Notes: a model not told the origin generated them from the letters alone. DNA of 64,000 nt from DASTFY01 sp963813375 (GCA_963813375.1 CAWEYT010000008.1:186001-250000); one strand, 5' to 3'. Shown: positions 20,877-30,828, counted from the stretch's first letter. Translations and numbers: made by a program.

Positions 20877-21548
20877 TCACTCCTCTTCCTGGGATTCTTG
20901 GTCGGGCGCGGGCTCGACTGTGGTGTCGGCGGTGGCGTCGGCGGGGGCCTCAGCGGCAGGCTCGGGCTCGGGCTCCGGTGCGGTTTCGGTGGTGGGGGTC
21001 TCGGCGGGAGACGCCGCAACCGGGCCTCCCCGCTGGTCGATGAGGGCCTTCAGGCCGTAGGCGAAGTTCCGCGGCAGGGCCTGCAGCAGGCCGGCCAGCT
21101 TCACCAGCGGAGCCTGGAAGGCTCCGGCCAGCTGGGCCAGCAAGCACCTCGCGCGACGGCAGGTCGGCCAGGGCTTCGACGTCCTTGGCCGTGACGACCT
21201 TGTCGCCGAGCAGGCCGCCCTTCAGTACGAGGGCCTGATGGCCCTTGGCGTAGTCCCGCAGGGCTTTGGCGACGGCGGCCGGGTCACCCTGGACGAAGGC
21301 GATGGCCGTCGGTCCGGTGAGCATCGGGTCCAGCCGGTCCTCGGCGACCTCGCGAGCAGCGAAGCGCACGAGGGTGTTCTTGTAGACCTTGTACTCGCCA
21401 CCGGCCGGTCGCAGCGCCCGCCGCAGCTCGGCGAGCTGCTTGACGGTGAGTCCGCGGTACTCGGTGAGGAGGGCAGCGTCGGCTCCGGCCAGCTTCTCGC
21501 GGACCTCGTCGACCACCGCGACCTTCTCCGGCTCTCGGGTTCTCCATC
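20877..21548 (-). CDS. rplJ: Ribosomal protein uL10
   Basis: Base of the ribosomal stalk, binding 23S rRNA and bL12 dimers; about 222 residues. It has EKVAVVDEVREKLAGADAAL, LLTEYRGLTVKQLAELRRAL and YKVYKNTLVRFAA, followed by the C-terminal L12-binding helix and an acidic Glu/Ala/Pro tail. The ATG at 21548 has an excellent AAAGGAGGTG six bases upstream. The frame breaks just after the start (near 21530) and again near 21143 (after SREVL); both repairs restore the family sequence. The upstream 212 bases look like an L10 leader. Confidence 0.94.
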
Positions 21549-21760
21549 GTCGACACCTCCTTTCGTGGCTCAGGGCGCTCGCAGAGCGAACGCCATCGAG
21601 CACGAGGTGCCGAGGAGTTCGCCTCGTCTGGCGGGCCCGAGGTTCGGGGCCCCTTCACCGCCCGGGGACGGACCAGAGGTCTATGGCGAGAGCCGGTTGT
21701 ATGGGTTGGGCCGGACGATCGTACCGGCGGTGGTCAGCGTTCCCAAGTCCCGCAGCGGTG
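21549..21760 (-). promoter_or_regulatory. rplJ leader, candidate L10(L12)4 autoregulatory region
   Basis: 212-base spacer between rplA and rplJ. Immediately before the Shine-Dalgarno lies a 9-base stem with a 3-base loop (21575-21595; GGCGTTCGC/GCGAGCGCC on the minus strand with one G-U pair). Stalk complexes repress translation by binding this leader in many bacteria; the kink-turn was not positively identified here. Confidence 0.45.
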
Positions 21761-22459
21761 CTAGGCGGCTTCGGGTTTGGTGCGGTTGGTGTCGATCTTG
21801 ACGCCGGGGCCCATGGTCGACGAGAGGACGATCTTGCGCAGGTACCGGCCCTTGGCCGAGGCCGGCTTGGCCCGGTTGAGCTCGTCGAGCACGGCGTGGA
21901 AGTTGGCCGACAGCGCTTCGGGGCTGAAGCTGACCTTCCCGATCGGCACGTGCACGTTGGCGTAGCGGTCCGTGCGGTACTCGACCTTGCCGCCCTTGAA
22001 GTCGGCAACGGCCTTGCCGACGTCGGTGGTGACGGTGCCGGTCTTGGGGTTGGGCATCAGGCCACGCGGGCCGAGCACCCGGCCCAGCTTGCCGACCATG
22101 GGCATGAGGTCCGGCGTGGCGATGGCCACGTCGAAGTCCATGTTGCCCTTCTCGATCTCGGCGGCCAGGTCGTCGGTCCCGACGACGTCGGCGCCGGCGG
22201 CGCGGGCCTCGGCGGCGGCCTCACCGGCCGCGAACACCGCCACCCGCACGTCCTTGCCGGTACCCGACGGCAGGGAGACGGTCCCCCGGACCATCTGGTC
22301 CGCCTTGCGCGGATCGACGCCCAGCCGCACGACCATCTCGACCGTCTCGTCGAACTTGGCCGGCGCCAGGCTGCGCACCAGGTCCAGCGCCTCGACGGCG
22401 CTGAACAGTTGGTCCCGGTCGTACCGCTTGGCGGCGTCGGTGTACTTCTTGCCTGTCAT
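21761..22459 (-). CDS. rplA: Ribosomal protein uL1
   Basis: 232 residues; binds the L1 stalk of 23S rRNA and in many bacteria represses its own operon. Conserved features: KYTDAAKRYDRDQLFSAVEA, FDETVEMVVRLGVDPRKADQ, RGLMPNPKTGTVT, and the C-terminal GRYLRKIVLSSTMGPGVKID. Start ATG 22459. It follows rplK by 65 bases, as in most bacteria. No frame problem. Confidence 0.98.
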   Translation of the reverse strand: MTGKKYTDAAKRYDRDQLFSAVEALDLVRSLAPAKFDETVEMVVRLGVDPRKADQMVRGTVSLPSGTGKDVRVAVFAAGEAAAEARAAGADVVGTDDLAAEIEKGNMDFDVAIATPDLMPMVGKLGRVLGPRGLMPNPKTGTVTTDVGKAVADFKGGKVEYRTDRYANVHVPIGKVSFSPEALSANFHAVLDELNRAKPASAKGRYLRKIVLSSTMGPGVKIDTNRTKPEAA

Positions 22460-22524
22460 CGGTGGCTCCCTCGGTGGTTCGGATCGTCCGGGCGAGGTGG
22501 TCCCGGCTCGATCGGTTCAGTGGT

Positions 22525-22950
22525 TCAGACGACCTTCAGGCCCATGGACCGGGCGGTGCCCCGCACCTGCTCGACCGCGGCGTCGAGGTCGTAGGCATTG
22601 AGGTCGGGCATCTTGATCTTGGCGACCTCCTGGAGGTCGTCCTCGGTGACGGTCCCCACCACTTCCTTGCCGGGCGTCATCGACCCCTTCTCCAGGCCGG
22701 CCTTCTCGCGCAGCAGGACCGGGGTGGGCGGCGTCTTCAGGACGAACGTGAACGCCCGGTCCTCGAAGATGGTGATCTCGACGGGCACGATCGTGCCCAC
22801 CTGGCTCTCCGTCGCCGCGTTGTACTGCTTGCAGAAGTCCATGATGGCCACGCCGTGGGGGCCGAGCGCGGTGCCGACCGGCGGGGCCGGGGTGGCCTTG
22901 CCGGCGGGGATCTGGATCTTCACGACGGCCGCGACCTTCTTCTTGGCCAT
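22525..22950 (-). CDS. rplK: Ribosomal protein uL11
   Basis: 141 residues; with uL10 forms the GTPase-associated centre and is the site of thiostrepton action. It shows KIQIPAGKATPAPPVGTALG, GVAIMDFCKQYNAAT and the RNA-binding end DLDAAVEQVRGTARSMGL. ATG 22950 with GAGGAG upstream. Located between nusG and rplA, the usual order. Confidence 0.98.
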   Translation of the reverse strand: MAKKKVAAVVKIQIPAGKATPAPPVGTALGPHGVAIMDFCKQYNAATESQVGTIVPVEITIFEDRAFTFVLKTPPTPVLLREKAGLEKGSMTPGKEVVGTVTEDDLQEVAKIKMPDLNAYDLDAAVEQVRGTARSMGLKVV

Positions 22951-23039
22951 GTTCCTGGGTTCTCCTCGCGTGGGGCGGCTGACAATGATGCAGGGCGCGG
23001 CGCCGGGTCACAACCCGGCCGGCGCCCCGGCGGGGTGGG

Positions 23040-23888
23040 TCAGATCTTGGCGACCTGGCTGAAGTCCATCTCGACCAACGTCTCCCGGCCGAAGATGTTG
23101 ACCAGCACCTTGAGCTTGAGGTGATCGACGTTGATCTCGGCGACGGAGCCGGTGAAGTCGGCGAACGGGCCTTCCTTGACCCGGACGCTCTCGCCCACGT
23201 CGTACTCCAGCTTGGGCTTGCTGTGACGCGGTGTCTCGGCGCCGTCGCCCTTGGCCGAGAGGAAGGTGTCGACCTCCCGCCGGCTGAGGGGGGTCGGCTT
23301 CTGGCCGAACCGGCCCTGGCCCACGAAGCCGGTCACACCCGGCGTGTTGCGGATGACGTACCAGCTGGCGTCGTCCATCTCGCAGCGCACCAACAGGTAC
23401 CCGGGGAAGACCTTGCGCTGGACGACCTGCTTGCGGCCGCCCTTGAACTCGACCACGTCCTCCATGGGGATGACGACCTCGAAGATCTTCTCCTCCATGT
23501 TCATGGACTGGATGCGGGCCTCGAGGTTCGACTTGACCTTCTTCTCGTACCCGGATTGCGTGTGGACGACGAACCACTGGCCGGGCCGGAGCCACGGGCT
23601 GGGCTCGGCCGGCTCCGCGTCCTCGTCGGCGAGCTCATCCTCGAGCTCCTCGACGGCCTCCTCCACCTCGACAGCGGCCTCGACGGCCTCCACCTCGACG
23701 GCCGCTTCGACGATCTCGGCCGCCTCGATCTCGGCCGCCTCGATCTCCTCCACGGCCTCGACGTTCGTGACGTCCGCGGCCGTCTCGGCGACGTCCGCGG
23801 CTGGCTCGGTCGCCGCCGTCTCCGTCGTCGCTGCCTCGCTCATCTCCGTGCCGCTCATCTCCGTGTCGGTCATCTCGGTGTCGCTCAT
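23040..23888 (-). CDS. nusG: Transcription antitermination factor NusG with acidic N-terminal extension
   Basis: 282 residues. The NGN domain starts near residue 103 (QWFVVHTQSGYEKKVKSNLE, VFPGYLLVRCEMDD, NTPGVTGFVG) and the KOW domain follows (ESVRVKEGPFADFTGSV). The first ~100 residues are almost entirely Glu, Ala, Val and Asp in short repeats and should be disordered. Long acidic N-termini are common in actinobacterial NusG, but this one is highly repetitive. The ATG at 23888 overlaps the secE stop as ATGA, which decides it against in-frame starts further upstream. It couples RNA polymerase to Rho or ribosomes. Confidence 0.96.
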   Translation of the reverse strand: MSDTEMTDTEMSGTEMSEAATTETAATEPAADVAETAADVTNVEAVEEIEAAEIEAAEIVEAAVEVEAVEAAVEVEEAVEELEDELADEDAEPAEPSPWLRPGQWFVVHTQSGYEKKVKSNLEARIQSMNMEEKIFEVVIPMEDVVEFKGGRKQVVQRKVFPGYLLVRCEMDDASWYVIRNTPGVTGFVGQGRFGQKPTPLSRREVDTFLSAKGDGAETPRHSKPKLEYDVGESVRVKEGPFADFTGSVAEINVDHLKLKVLVNIFGRETLVEMDFSQVAKI

Positions 23889-24187
23889 CGGTCGAACAGC
23901 CACAGGGCGCCGGTGCCGAAGATGAAGTCGAGCACGGTGACGGCGGTCGTGAACACCACGACCGTGATCAGGACGAGGATCGAGTAGCTGCGGATCTCAG
24001 GCCGGGTCGGCCAGGCCACCTTGCGCAGCTCGGCGCGCACCTCCCGCAGGAACTGGGGGAACGAGGTGCGCTCGCGCTTGGCGCGGGGAGCCGGCGCGGT
24101 CCGCGTGGGGGCGCCCTCCGCGGTCATGGCGCCCATCTTCTTCAGCTGACGCTTCTGCTGTCGGTTGTAGTTCTCCATTGAGGACAC
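23885..24187 (-). CDS. secE: Preprotein translocase subunit SecE
   Basis: 100 residues. A cytoplasmic basic region is followed by the conserved amphipathic helix FLREVRAELRKVAWPTRPEI and one membrane helix (ILVLITVVVFTTAVTVLDFI). It clamps SecY in the membrane. Start is either 24187 or the ATG at 24178 (MENYNRQQKRQLKKMG); I cannot separate them. Its stop overlaps the nusG start (ATGA), so the pair is co-translated. Confidence 0.95.
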   Translation of the reverse strand: MSSMENYNRQQKRQLKKMGAMTAEGAPTRTAPAPRAKRERTSFPQFLREVRAELRKVAWPTRPEIRSYSILVLITVVVFTTAVTVLDFIFGTGALWLFDR

Positions 24188-24218
24188 CGTTTCGACGACG
24201 AGGGGGCGGGGCGGTGAG

Positions 24219-24291
24219 CAGGGCAGGAGGGACTCGAACCCCCGACCGTCGGTTTTGGAGACCGATGCTCTTCCAACTGAGCTACTGCCCT
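24219..24291 (-). tRNA. trnW: tRNA-Trp (CCA)
   Basis: Cloverleaf read on the minus strand: acceptor AGGGCAG/CTGCCCT, D-arm GCTC...GAGC, anticodon loop with CCA, and T-arm GGGGG-TTCGAGT-CCCTC with an imperfect outer pair. The discriminator base is G and the 3' CCA is not encoded. It lies between secE and rpmG, the classic position. Confidence 0.95.
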
Positions 24292-24374
24292 CGGCTGACC
24301 GGACGAACCGGCCGGCGAGCCAGGGTACCAGCGAGTCGCCGGGGGCCGGCAGGCGGCGCGGGCCGTCGTCCGGA

Positions 24375-24539
24375 CTAGCGCGTCTCCTTGTGCATGGTGT
24401 GACGCCGATCGTGCCGGCAGTACTTCTTCATCTCGATGCGCTCGCGGTCGTTGAGCTTGTTCTTCATCGTGATGTAGTTGCGGTGCTTGCACTCGGTGCA
24501 CTCGAGGGTGATCTTCACCCGCTTCTCGGCCTTGGCCAC
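24375..24539 (-). CDS. rpmG: Ribosomal protein bL33
   Basis: 54 residues from the GTG at 24539. It has two zinc-ligand cysteines in LECTECKHRNY and a third in KKYCRHDRRHTMHKETR; the fourth ligand position, which is CxxC in zinc-binding copies, appears here as CRHD. So this is a three-cysteine variant between the zinc-binding and zinc-free forms. It follows tuf and precedes tRNA-Trp and secE, which matches many bacteria. Confidence 0.93.
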   Translation of the reverse strand: MAKAEKRVKITLECTECKHRNYITMKNKLNDRERIEMKKYCRHDRRHTMHKETR

Positions 24540-24550
24540 GTCTCAGCCTT

Positions 24551-25735
24551 TCACTTGATGATCTTGACGACTCGGCCGGCGCCCACGGTGCGGCCGCCTT
24601 CACGGATCGCGAACCGCAACCCCTCGTCCATGGCGATCGGTTTGCCCAACTCGACGGTCATGGCGATGTTGTCCCCCGGCATCACCATCTCCGTCCCCTC
24701 CGGCAACGCAATCGTCCCCGTCACATCCGTCGTCCGGAAATAGAACTGCGGGCGGTAGTTGTTGAAGAACGGCTTGTGCCGGCCACCCTCTTCCTTCGTC
24801 AACACATACACCTGCGCCTCGAAATTCGTGTGCGGCGTGATGCTCCCCGGCTTACACAACACCTGACCCCGCTCCACATCCTCCTTCTTCGTCCCCCGCA
24901 GCAGAGCACCGATGTTGTCACCCGCCTGACCCTGATCCAAGATCTTGCGGAACATCTCCACCCCCGTACACACCGTCTTCTGAGTATCCCGCAACCCCAC
25001 GATCTCCACCTCGTCACCGGTGTTGACGATCCCCTGCTCCACCTTCCCGGTCACCACCGTCCCCCGACCAGTGATCGTGAACACATCCTCCACCGGCATC
25101 AAGAACGGCTTGTCCAACTCCCGCACCGGCTCCGGCACCGAAGCATCCACCGCCTCCATCAACTCCAAGATCTTGGCCTGCCAGTCCTCATCCCCCTCCA
25201 ACGCCTTCAACGCCGACACCCGCACCACCGGCGCGTCATCCCCCGGGAACTCGTACTCGTTCAACAACTCCCGCACCTCGAGCTCCACCAACTCCAACAA
25301 CTCGTCGTCATCCACCGCGTCAGCCTTGTTCAACGCCACCACGATGTACGGCACCCCCACCTGCCGAGCCAACAACACATGCTCCCGGGTCTGAGGCATC
25401 GGACCATCCGTGGCCGCCACCACCAGAATCGCCCCATCCACCTGCGCCGCCCCCGTAATCATATTCTTGATGTAATCAGCATGACCCGGCATATCCACAT
25501 GCGCATAATGCCGATTCGCCGTCTCATACTCCACATGCGCGATCGAGATCGTAATCCCCCGCGCCTTCTCCTCCGGCGCCTTATCAATCTGATCAAACGG
25601 CGTATAATCCGCCAACCCACGATCCGCCAACGTCTTCGTAATAGCCGCCGTCAACGTCGTCTTCCCATGATCAATATGACCCATCGTCCCAATATTCACA
25701 TGCGGCTTCGTACGCTCAAACTTCGCCTTGCTCAT
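24551..25735 (-). CDS. tuf: Elongation factor Tu, with anomalous codon usage
   Basis: 394 residues; delivers aminoacyl-tRNA to the ribosome. GTPase motifs are GHIDHGKTT (P-loop), ARGITIS (switch I), DMPGHADY and NKAD; domains 2 and 3 follow (FTITGRGTVVTGKVEQG, YRPQFYFRTTDVTG). Frame is intact. Over roughly the first 130 codons every His is CAT and every Asp GAT, Ile is mostly ATT and Leu mostly TTG. Neighbouring genes use CAC, GAC, ATC and CTG almost exclusively. The last ~45 codons look like the neighbours again. AGGAG lies 11 bases before the ATG. fusA, rpsG and rpsL are not adjacent. Confidence 0.98.
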   Translation of the reverse strand: MSKAKFERTKPHVNIGTMGHIDHGKTTLTAAITKTLADRGLADYTPFDQIDKAPEEKARGITISIAHVEYETANRHYAHVDMPGHADYIKNMITGAAQVDGAILVVAATDGPMPQTREHVLLARQVGVPYIVVALNKADAVDDDELLELVELEVRELLNEYEFPGDDAPVVRVSALKALEGDEDWQAKILELMEAVDASVPEPVRELDKPFLMPVEDVFTITGRGTVVTGKVEQGIVNTGDEVEIVGLRDTQKTVCTGVEMFRKILDQGQAGDNIGALLRGTKKEDVERGQVLCKPGSITPHTNFEAQVYVLTKEEGGRHKPFFNNYRPQFYFRTTDVTGTIALPEGTEMVMPGDNIAMTVELGKPIAMDEGLRFAIREGGRTVGAGRVVKIIK

Positions 25736-25787
25736 GGTGAGGCGGTCTCCTGTGGTGTGTGGGTGCTGATCTTGACTTGACGGGTGG

Positions 25788-25864
25788 TGGTAGCGGCGAT
25801 CGGGATCGAACCGATGACCTTCCGATTATGAGCCGGATGCTCTGACCAACTGAGCTACGCCGCC
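25788..25864 (-). tRNA. trnM: tRNA-Met (CAT), probably elongator
   Basis: Acceptor GGCGGCG with CGCCGCT (one G-U pair at 1-72), anticodon loop CTCATAA, T-arm ATCGG-TTCGATC-CCGAT, CCA encoded. The initiator-type C1-A72 mismatch is absent. A lysidine-modified Ile tRNA cannot be fully excluded from sequence. Confidence 0.93.
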
Positions 25865-25959
25865 CGGGAGGCTGTGTGACCTGCTGGTGTTCTGGGTGAC
25901 CTGCTGCCGGCTGCTGCTGGCCGGGGCCGGCTGGGGTGCCGGACCGGCCAGGTTGGCCG

Positions 25960-26032
25960 AGCCCTCTGTGGGAATCGAACCCACGACACCAGCCTTACCA
26001 TGGCTGTGCTCTGCCGACTGAGCTAAGAGGGC
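25960..26032 (-). tRNA. trnT: tRNA-Thr (GGT)
   Basis: Acceptor GCCCTCT/AGAGGGC, anticodon stem CAGCC/GGCTG around loop ATGGTAA (anticodon GGT), T-arm GTGGG-TTCGATT-CCCAC. CCA is not encoded. It lies upstream of tRNA-Met and tuf on the same strand. Confidence 0.95.
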
Positions 26033-26125
26033 GGGCGCGGCAGAGCCGCGGACCGGCGAGCCAGCATAGCGGCCGTCTCCCGGGCCCGGCCACGCCTTAC
26101 CCGGCCAGCGTACGGGGGCCCCGGG

Positions 26126-26131
26126 TAGCCT
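26126..26131 (+). promoter_or_regulatory. TAGCCT -10-like element before the acetyltransferase
   Basis: TANNNT hexamer 9 bases before the ATG at 26141, with no Shine-Dalgarno in between; consistent with a leaderless transcript. Confidence 0.35.
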
Positions 26132-26140
26132 GCGCCGCCG

Positions 26141-26671
26141 ATGACGGCCGAGCCGGAGATCGAGCCGGAGATCCGGATCCGGACCGCCGAAGAGGCCGAC
26201 GGCGAGGCCATCCGCGCCATCTACAACCACGAGGTCGAGCACTCGACGGCCACGTTCGACCTCGTGCCCCGCTCGCCCCGTGAGCAGCGCGACTGGCTGG
26301 CCAACCGCTCCGGCGCCTTCAGCGTCCTGGTCGCCGAGTGGGACGGCGAGGTGGTCGGCTTCGCCTCCGTGTCCCCCTACAAGGAGCGCGCCGCCTACCG
26401 CACCACGGTGGAGGACTCGGTGTACGTCCGGCGCGACCGCCACGGCCTGGGGATCGGCAAGGCGCTCCTCCTCGCCCTCCTCGATGCCGTCGAGGCCAGC
26501 GGGTTCCACGCCGTGATGGCCCGCATCGAGTCCGGTGGTACGGCGTCCCGGGCGCTGCACGAAGCCTGCGGCTTCCGCCTGGTCGGGATCGAGCGGGAGG
26601 TGGGCCGCAAGTTCAACCGCTGGCTGGACACCGCCCTCATGCAGTGCCTGCTGCGCGAGCGGCCCCGCTGA
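26141..26671 (+). CDS. GNAT-family N-acetyltransferase, phosphinothricin acetyltransferase-like
   Basis: 176 residues. It begins IRIRTAEEADGEAIRAIYN and has the acetyl-CoA-binding motif A in VRRDRHGLGIGKALLLALLD, then VMARIESGGTASRALHEACG and FRLVGIEREVGRKFNRWLD, the pattern of the Pat/MddA/YncA subgroup that acetylates methionine sulfone/sulfoximine and phosphinothricin-type amines. The exact substrate is not decidable. It is convergent with the HTTM protein gene, ten bases apart. Confidence 0.85.
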   Translation: MTAEPEIEPEIRIRTAEEADGEAIRAIYNHEVEHSTATFDLVPRSPREQRDWLANRSGAFSVLVAEWDGEVVGFASVSPYKERAAYRTTVEDSVYVRRDRHGLGIGKALLLALLDAVEASGFHAVMARIESGGTASRALHEACGFRLVGIEREVGRKFNRWLDTALMQCLLRERPR

Positions 26672-26680
26672 CGTTGGCCG

Positions 26681-28069
26681 TCAGGGGGCGGGCGTCGACG
26701 GTGCGGGCTCGATCCAGTCGTCGGGCCACAGATCGCGGCGCTCGGCCGCCAGGTCGACCGCTGGGTCGACGAGCCGCGCCGCGGGGCGGCCGTTGAGCGA
26801 GAGATAGGCATCGGCCCGCACCTCGACCACGGGGTGGCCGTCCCGGCGGGCGGCACGCGCCAGCTCCAGCGCGGCCTGGTGGATCAGATCGGGCTCGGTG
26901 GCCATCAGCCGCCACTGGTCGGCGGTGTAGAGGGCGCGCGCGTCGTCCGTCCACGACTCGCCGGTGGCGGGGTCGGTCAGGCGGAACGAGACATCGCCGG
27001 CCCGTTCGACGGCCAGCACGTTCCAGGAGAAGCGGTACCCCTCGTTCGTCCAGCGGGCATCGCCCGGGTAGAGAAGATGGCGGAGGGGGAACACGACCTG
27101 GAGCGCCACCCAGGCCAGCCCGGCCGCCACCGCCAGTCGCGTCGCTCGTGACGGTTCCCGGCCGGTGCGGGGCACCTCGGACGCCATCCGGGCCGTGACG
27201 GCGTCTCGACGGACTGGCCCCGGCAGCCGATGACGGGGCCAGTCCGGCGGGAAGAACAGGGTCGCGGCGGCGATCATCAGCCACGGGAACACCCCGATGG
27301 GGAAGAGCCGCCAGGTGATGACGTGGAAGATCACCACGGCGGCGAAGGCGAACAGCCGGGTGCGGCGCCACAGCAGCAGGGCCACGATGGTGCAGTCGAA
27401 CAAGGCGCCGGCGACGGCGAGGGCGTGGGCCGTCCAGCGCTGGTCGAGGAGGGCGTCGAGGGGCCCCAGGCCGTCGAGCGCGGGGAGCCAGAAGCGCAGG
27501 GGCAGCGCGTGCACCAGCCAGTCGCCGTGGAGCTTGGCGATGCCCGCGAAGACGTACACCACCGCCACCTGGGCGCGGAGCAGCCACACCACGCCGGCGG
27601 GCACGGTGCGCTCGCCGCGCCGCCACGCCGCCACCGACAGGCTGGCATCGGCCGGAACGAAGCAGAGGAGGAACGCCATCAGGCTCACGAAGACGTAGTG
27701 GTTCAGGTAGGTCGTGACGTCGATGAGCTCGATCCAGGTGAACCCGATGAAGAAGGTCACGATCGCCGGCCGGTAGTGCCAGCCCACCATCACGAGGGTG
27801 GCGGCGGCACCGACCACCCCCAGCAGCACGAGCATCCCGGTCTCGGACGGCTTCGGCACCCAGCCGAACCCCAGGTAGGTGAACCGGTGGGCGGGTCCGG
27901 CGTAGCGGGTGGTGGCCCACCCGCGGTCCACCAGCCGCACCACCGACACCAGGCCGACCAGCCCGAAGGCGATGCGGAAAGCGCCGAGCGAGGCCCCGTC
28001 CACCCGACGGGTGAGCCGATCAGCCCGTGGTCGGGTGGTTGACGGCCGTTGGTAAAGGACACCTAACAT
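26681..28069 (-). CDS. HTTM / vitamin-K-dependent gamma-carboxylase-like membrane protein
   Basis: 462 residues. About eight hydrophobic helices occupy residues 25-310: AFRIAFGLVGLVSVVRLVD, GMLVLLGVVGAAATLVMV, ELIDVTTYLNHYVFVSLMAF, VVYVFAGIAKLHGDWLVHAL, LFAFAAVVIFHVITWRLFP and others. A soluble C-terminal domain follows (NEGYRFSWNVLAVERAGD). These are landmarks of the HTTM family that includes gamma-glutamyl carboxylase. The lysine in AKLHGDW matches the region of the carboxylase catalytic base, but activity is not proven. It is divergent, by only 33 bases, from a secreted imelysin operon; I infer a shared process. Confidence 0.8.
   Translation of the reverse strand: MLGVLYQRPSTTRPRADRLTRRVDGASLGAFRIAFGLVGLVSVVRLVDRGWATTRYAGPAHRFTYLGFGWVPKPSETGMLVLLGVVGAAATLVMVGWHYRPAIVTFFIGFTWIELIDVTTYLNHYVFVSLMAFLLCFVPADASLSVAAWRRGERTVPAGVVWLLRAQVAVVYVFAGIAKLHGDWLVHALPLRFWLPALDGLGPLDALLDQRWTAHALAVAGALFDCTIVALLLWRRTRLFAFAAVVIFHVITWRLFPIGVFPWLMIAAATLFFPPDWPRHRLPGPVRRDAVTARMASEVPRTGREPSRATRLAVAAGLAWVALQVVFPLRHLLYPGDARWTNEGYRFSWNVLAVERAGDVSFRLTDPATGESWTDDARALYTADQWRLMATEPDLIHQAALELARAARRDGHPVVEVRADAYLSLNGRPAARLVDPAVDLAAERRDLWPDDWIEPAPSTPAP
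28039..28069 (+). promoter_or_regulatory. Candidate promoter of the imelysin operon
   Basis: TTGACG (28039-28044), 19-base spacer, TAACAT (28064-28069), about 33 bases before the first imelysin ATG. It overlaps the start of the divergent HTTM gene. The spacer is two bases longer than ideal. Confidence 0.4.
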
Positions 28070-28102
28070 GACGCGGACCCCACCCTAGTCAGGAGCTCCG
28101 AC

Positions 28103-29325
28103 ATGCGTTTGCCCCGACCCGCCCGCCTTGCCATCCCTCTCGTCGCCGGCACCCTCCTGGTCGCCGCCTGCGGCTCGGATGGCTCGGATGGCTCGGATGG
28201 ACAGATGGCGGCGCGGCCGAGACGGTCGAGACCAGCGCCGGAACCGCGGCCACGCGGGCGCGGCCGATCCCGCGCTGGCCGAGGAGGTGGCCACGGCCTA
28301 CGCCGACGGCGTCTACTCGTCGTACGACGCGTCGCTGGCCAGCGCCACCACGATGCAGGAGGCCATTCAGGCCTTCATCGCCGATCCCACCGACGCCACG
28401 CTGGAGGCGGCCAAGGAGGCGTGGCTGACTGCCCGCGACGACTACGGCCCCACGGAGGCCTTCCGCTTCTACGACGGTCCGATCGACAACCCTGACGACG
28501 GCCCCGAGGGCCAGATCAACGCGTGGCCGATGGACGAGGCGTACGTCGACTACGTCGACGGCAACGCGACGGCCGGCATCGTGAACGACGCGGCCGCGTT
28601 CCCGGAGATCACCACCGACGTCATCGTCTCCGCCAACGAGGAGGGCGGGGAGACCAACATCTCCACCGGCTGGCACGCCATCGAGTTCCTCCTGTGGGGC
28701 CAGGACCTGTCCGACGACGGGCCCGGGAGCCGGCCGGTCACCGACTACACCACCGAGGCCAACGCCGAGCGGCGCGCCACCTACCTGGAGCTCGTCACCC
28801 AGCAGCTCATCGACGACCTGACCGGCGTGCGTGACCAGTGGGCGGCCGAGGGCGGCGCCTACCGGACCGAGTTCCTGGCCGATCCGAACCAGGCCATCAG
28901 CAACATGGTCCGCGGCATCGGCGCCCTCAACACCGGCGAGCTGGCCGGCGAGCGGATGACCGTCGCCTACGAGACGAAGGACCGCGAGGACGAGCACTCC
29001 TGCTTCAGCGACAACACCAACGCTGACGTCGTCAACAACATCAAGGGCGTCCGGATGGTCTACCTGGGCGAGTTCCCGGGCGCGAGCGGGGCCGGGTTGA
29101 CCACCCTCGTGGCCGCCAGCGACCCGGAGCTCGACGCCACGCTGCGCGAGCAGCTCGACGCCACGCTGGCCCAGGCCGAGGCGTTCCCCGATACGTTCGA
29201 GGCGATGATCGCTGCGGACGACGGTTCGCCCGAGCGCACGGCCATGCTCGACGTGATCACCTCGCTCGAGGAGCAGGGGACCACGTTGGCCGAGGCCGCC
29301 CAAGCGCTCGGCGTCCAGGTGAACT

Positions 29326-29336
<11 letters not shown>
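28103..29336 (+). CDS. Imelysin-family lipoprotein (M75), first copy
   Basis: About 410 residues, exported. It begins with a lipoprotein signal (AIPLVAGTLLVAAC, lipobox LVAAC) and a GSDGSDGSDG linker. The imelysin domain has GWHAIEFLLWG (28668 onward, the GxHxxE motif) and EDEHSCFSDNTNADVVNNIK, both diagnostic. Imelysins resemble EfeO and are linked to periplasmic iron handling; peptidase activity is disputed. AGGAG lies seven bases before the ATG. Two frame breaks, near 28205 and 28255, sit in the low-complexity linker and I treat them as sequence errors. It is the first gene of a four-gene operon with overlapping ends. Confidence 0.88.
28172..28198 (+). repeat. Three tandem copies of GGCTCGGAT
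   Basis: Perfect 9-base unit repeated three times within the imelysin linker, encoding Gly-Ser-Asp repeats directly after the lipobox cysteine. Copy-number change would lengthen the linker without shifting frame. Confidence 0.8.

Positions 29337-30824
<1,488 letters not shown>

Positions 30825-30828
<4 letters not shown>

Noticed and set aside
25788..25864. Initiator tRNA-fMet.
   Set aside because: The 1-72 pair is G-U and not the initiator C-A mismatch, and the 5' end is GGCGGCG instead of the usual CGCGGGG.
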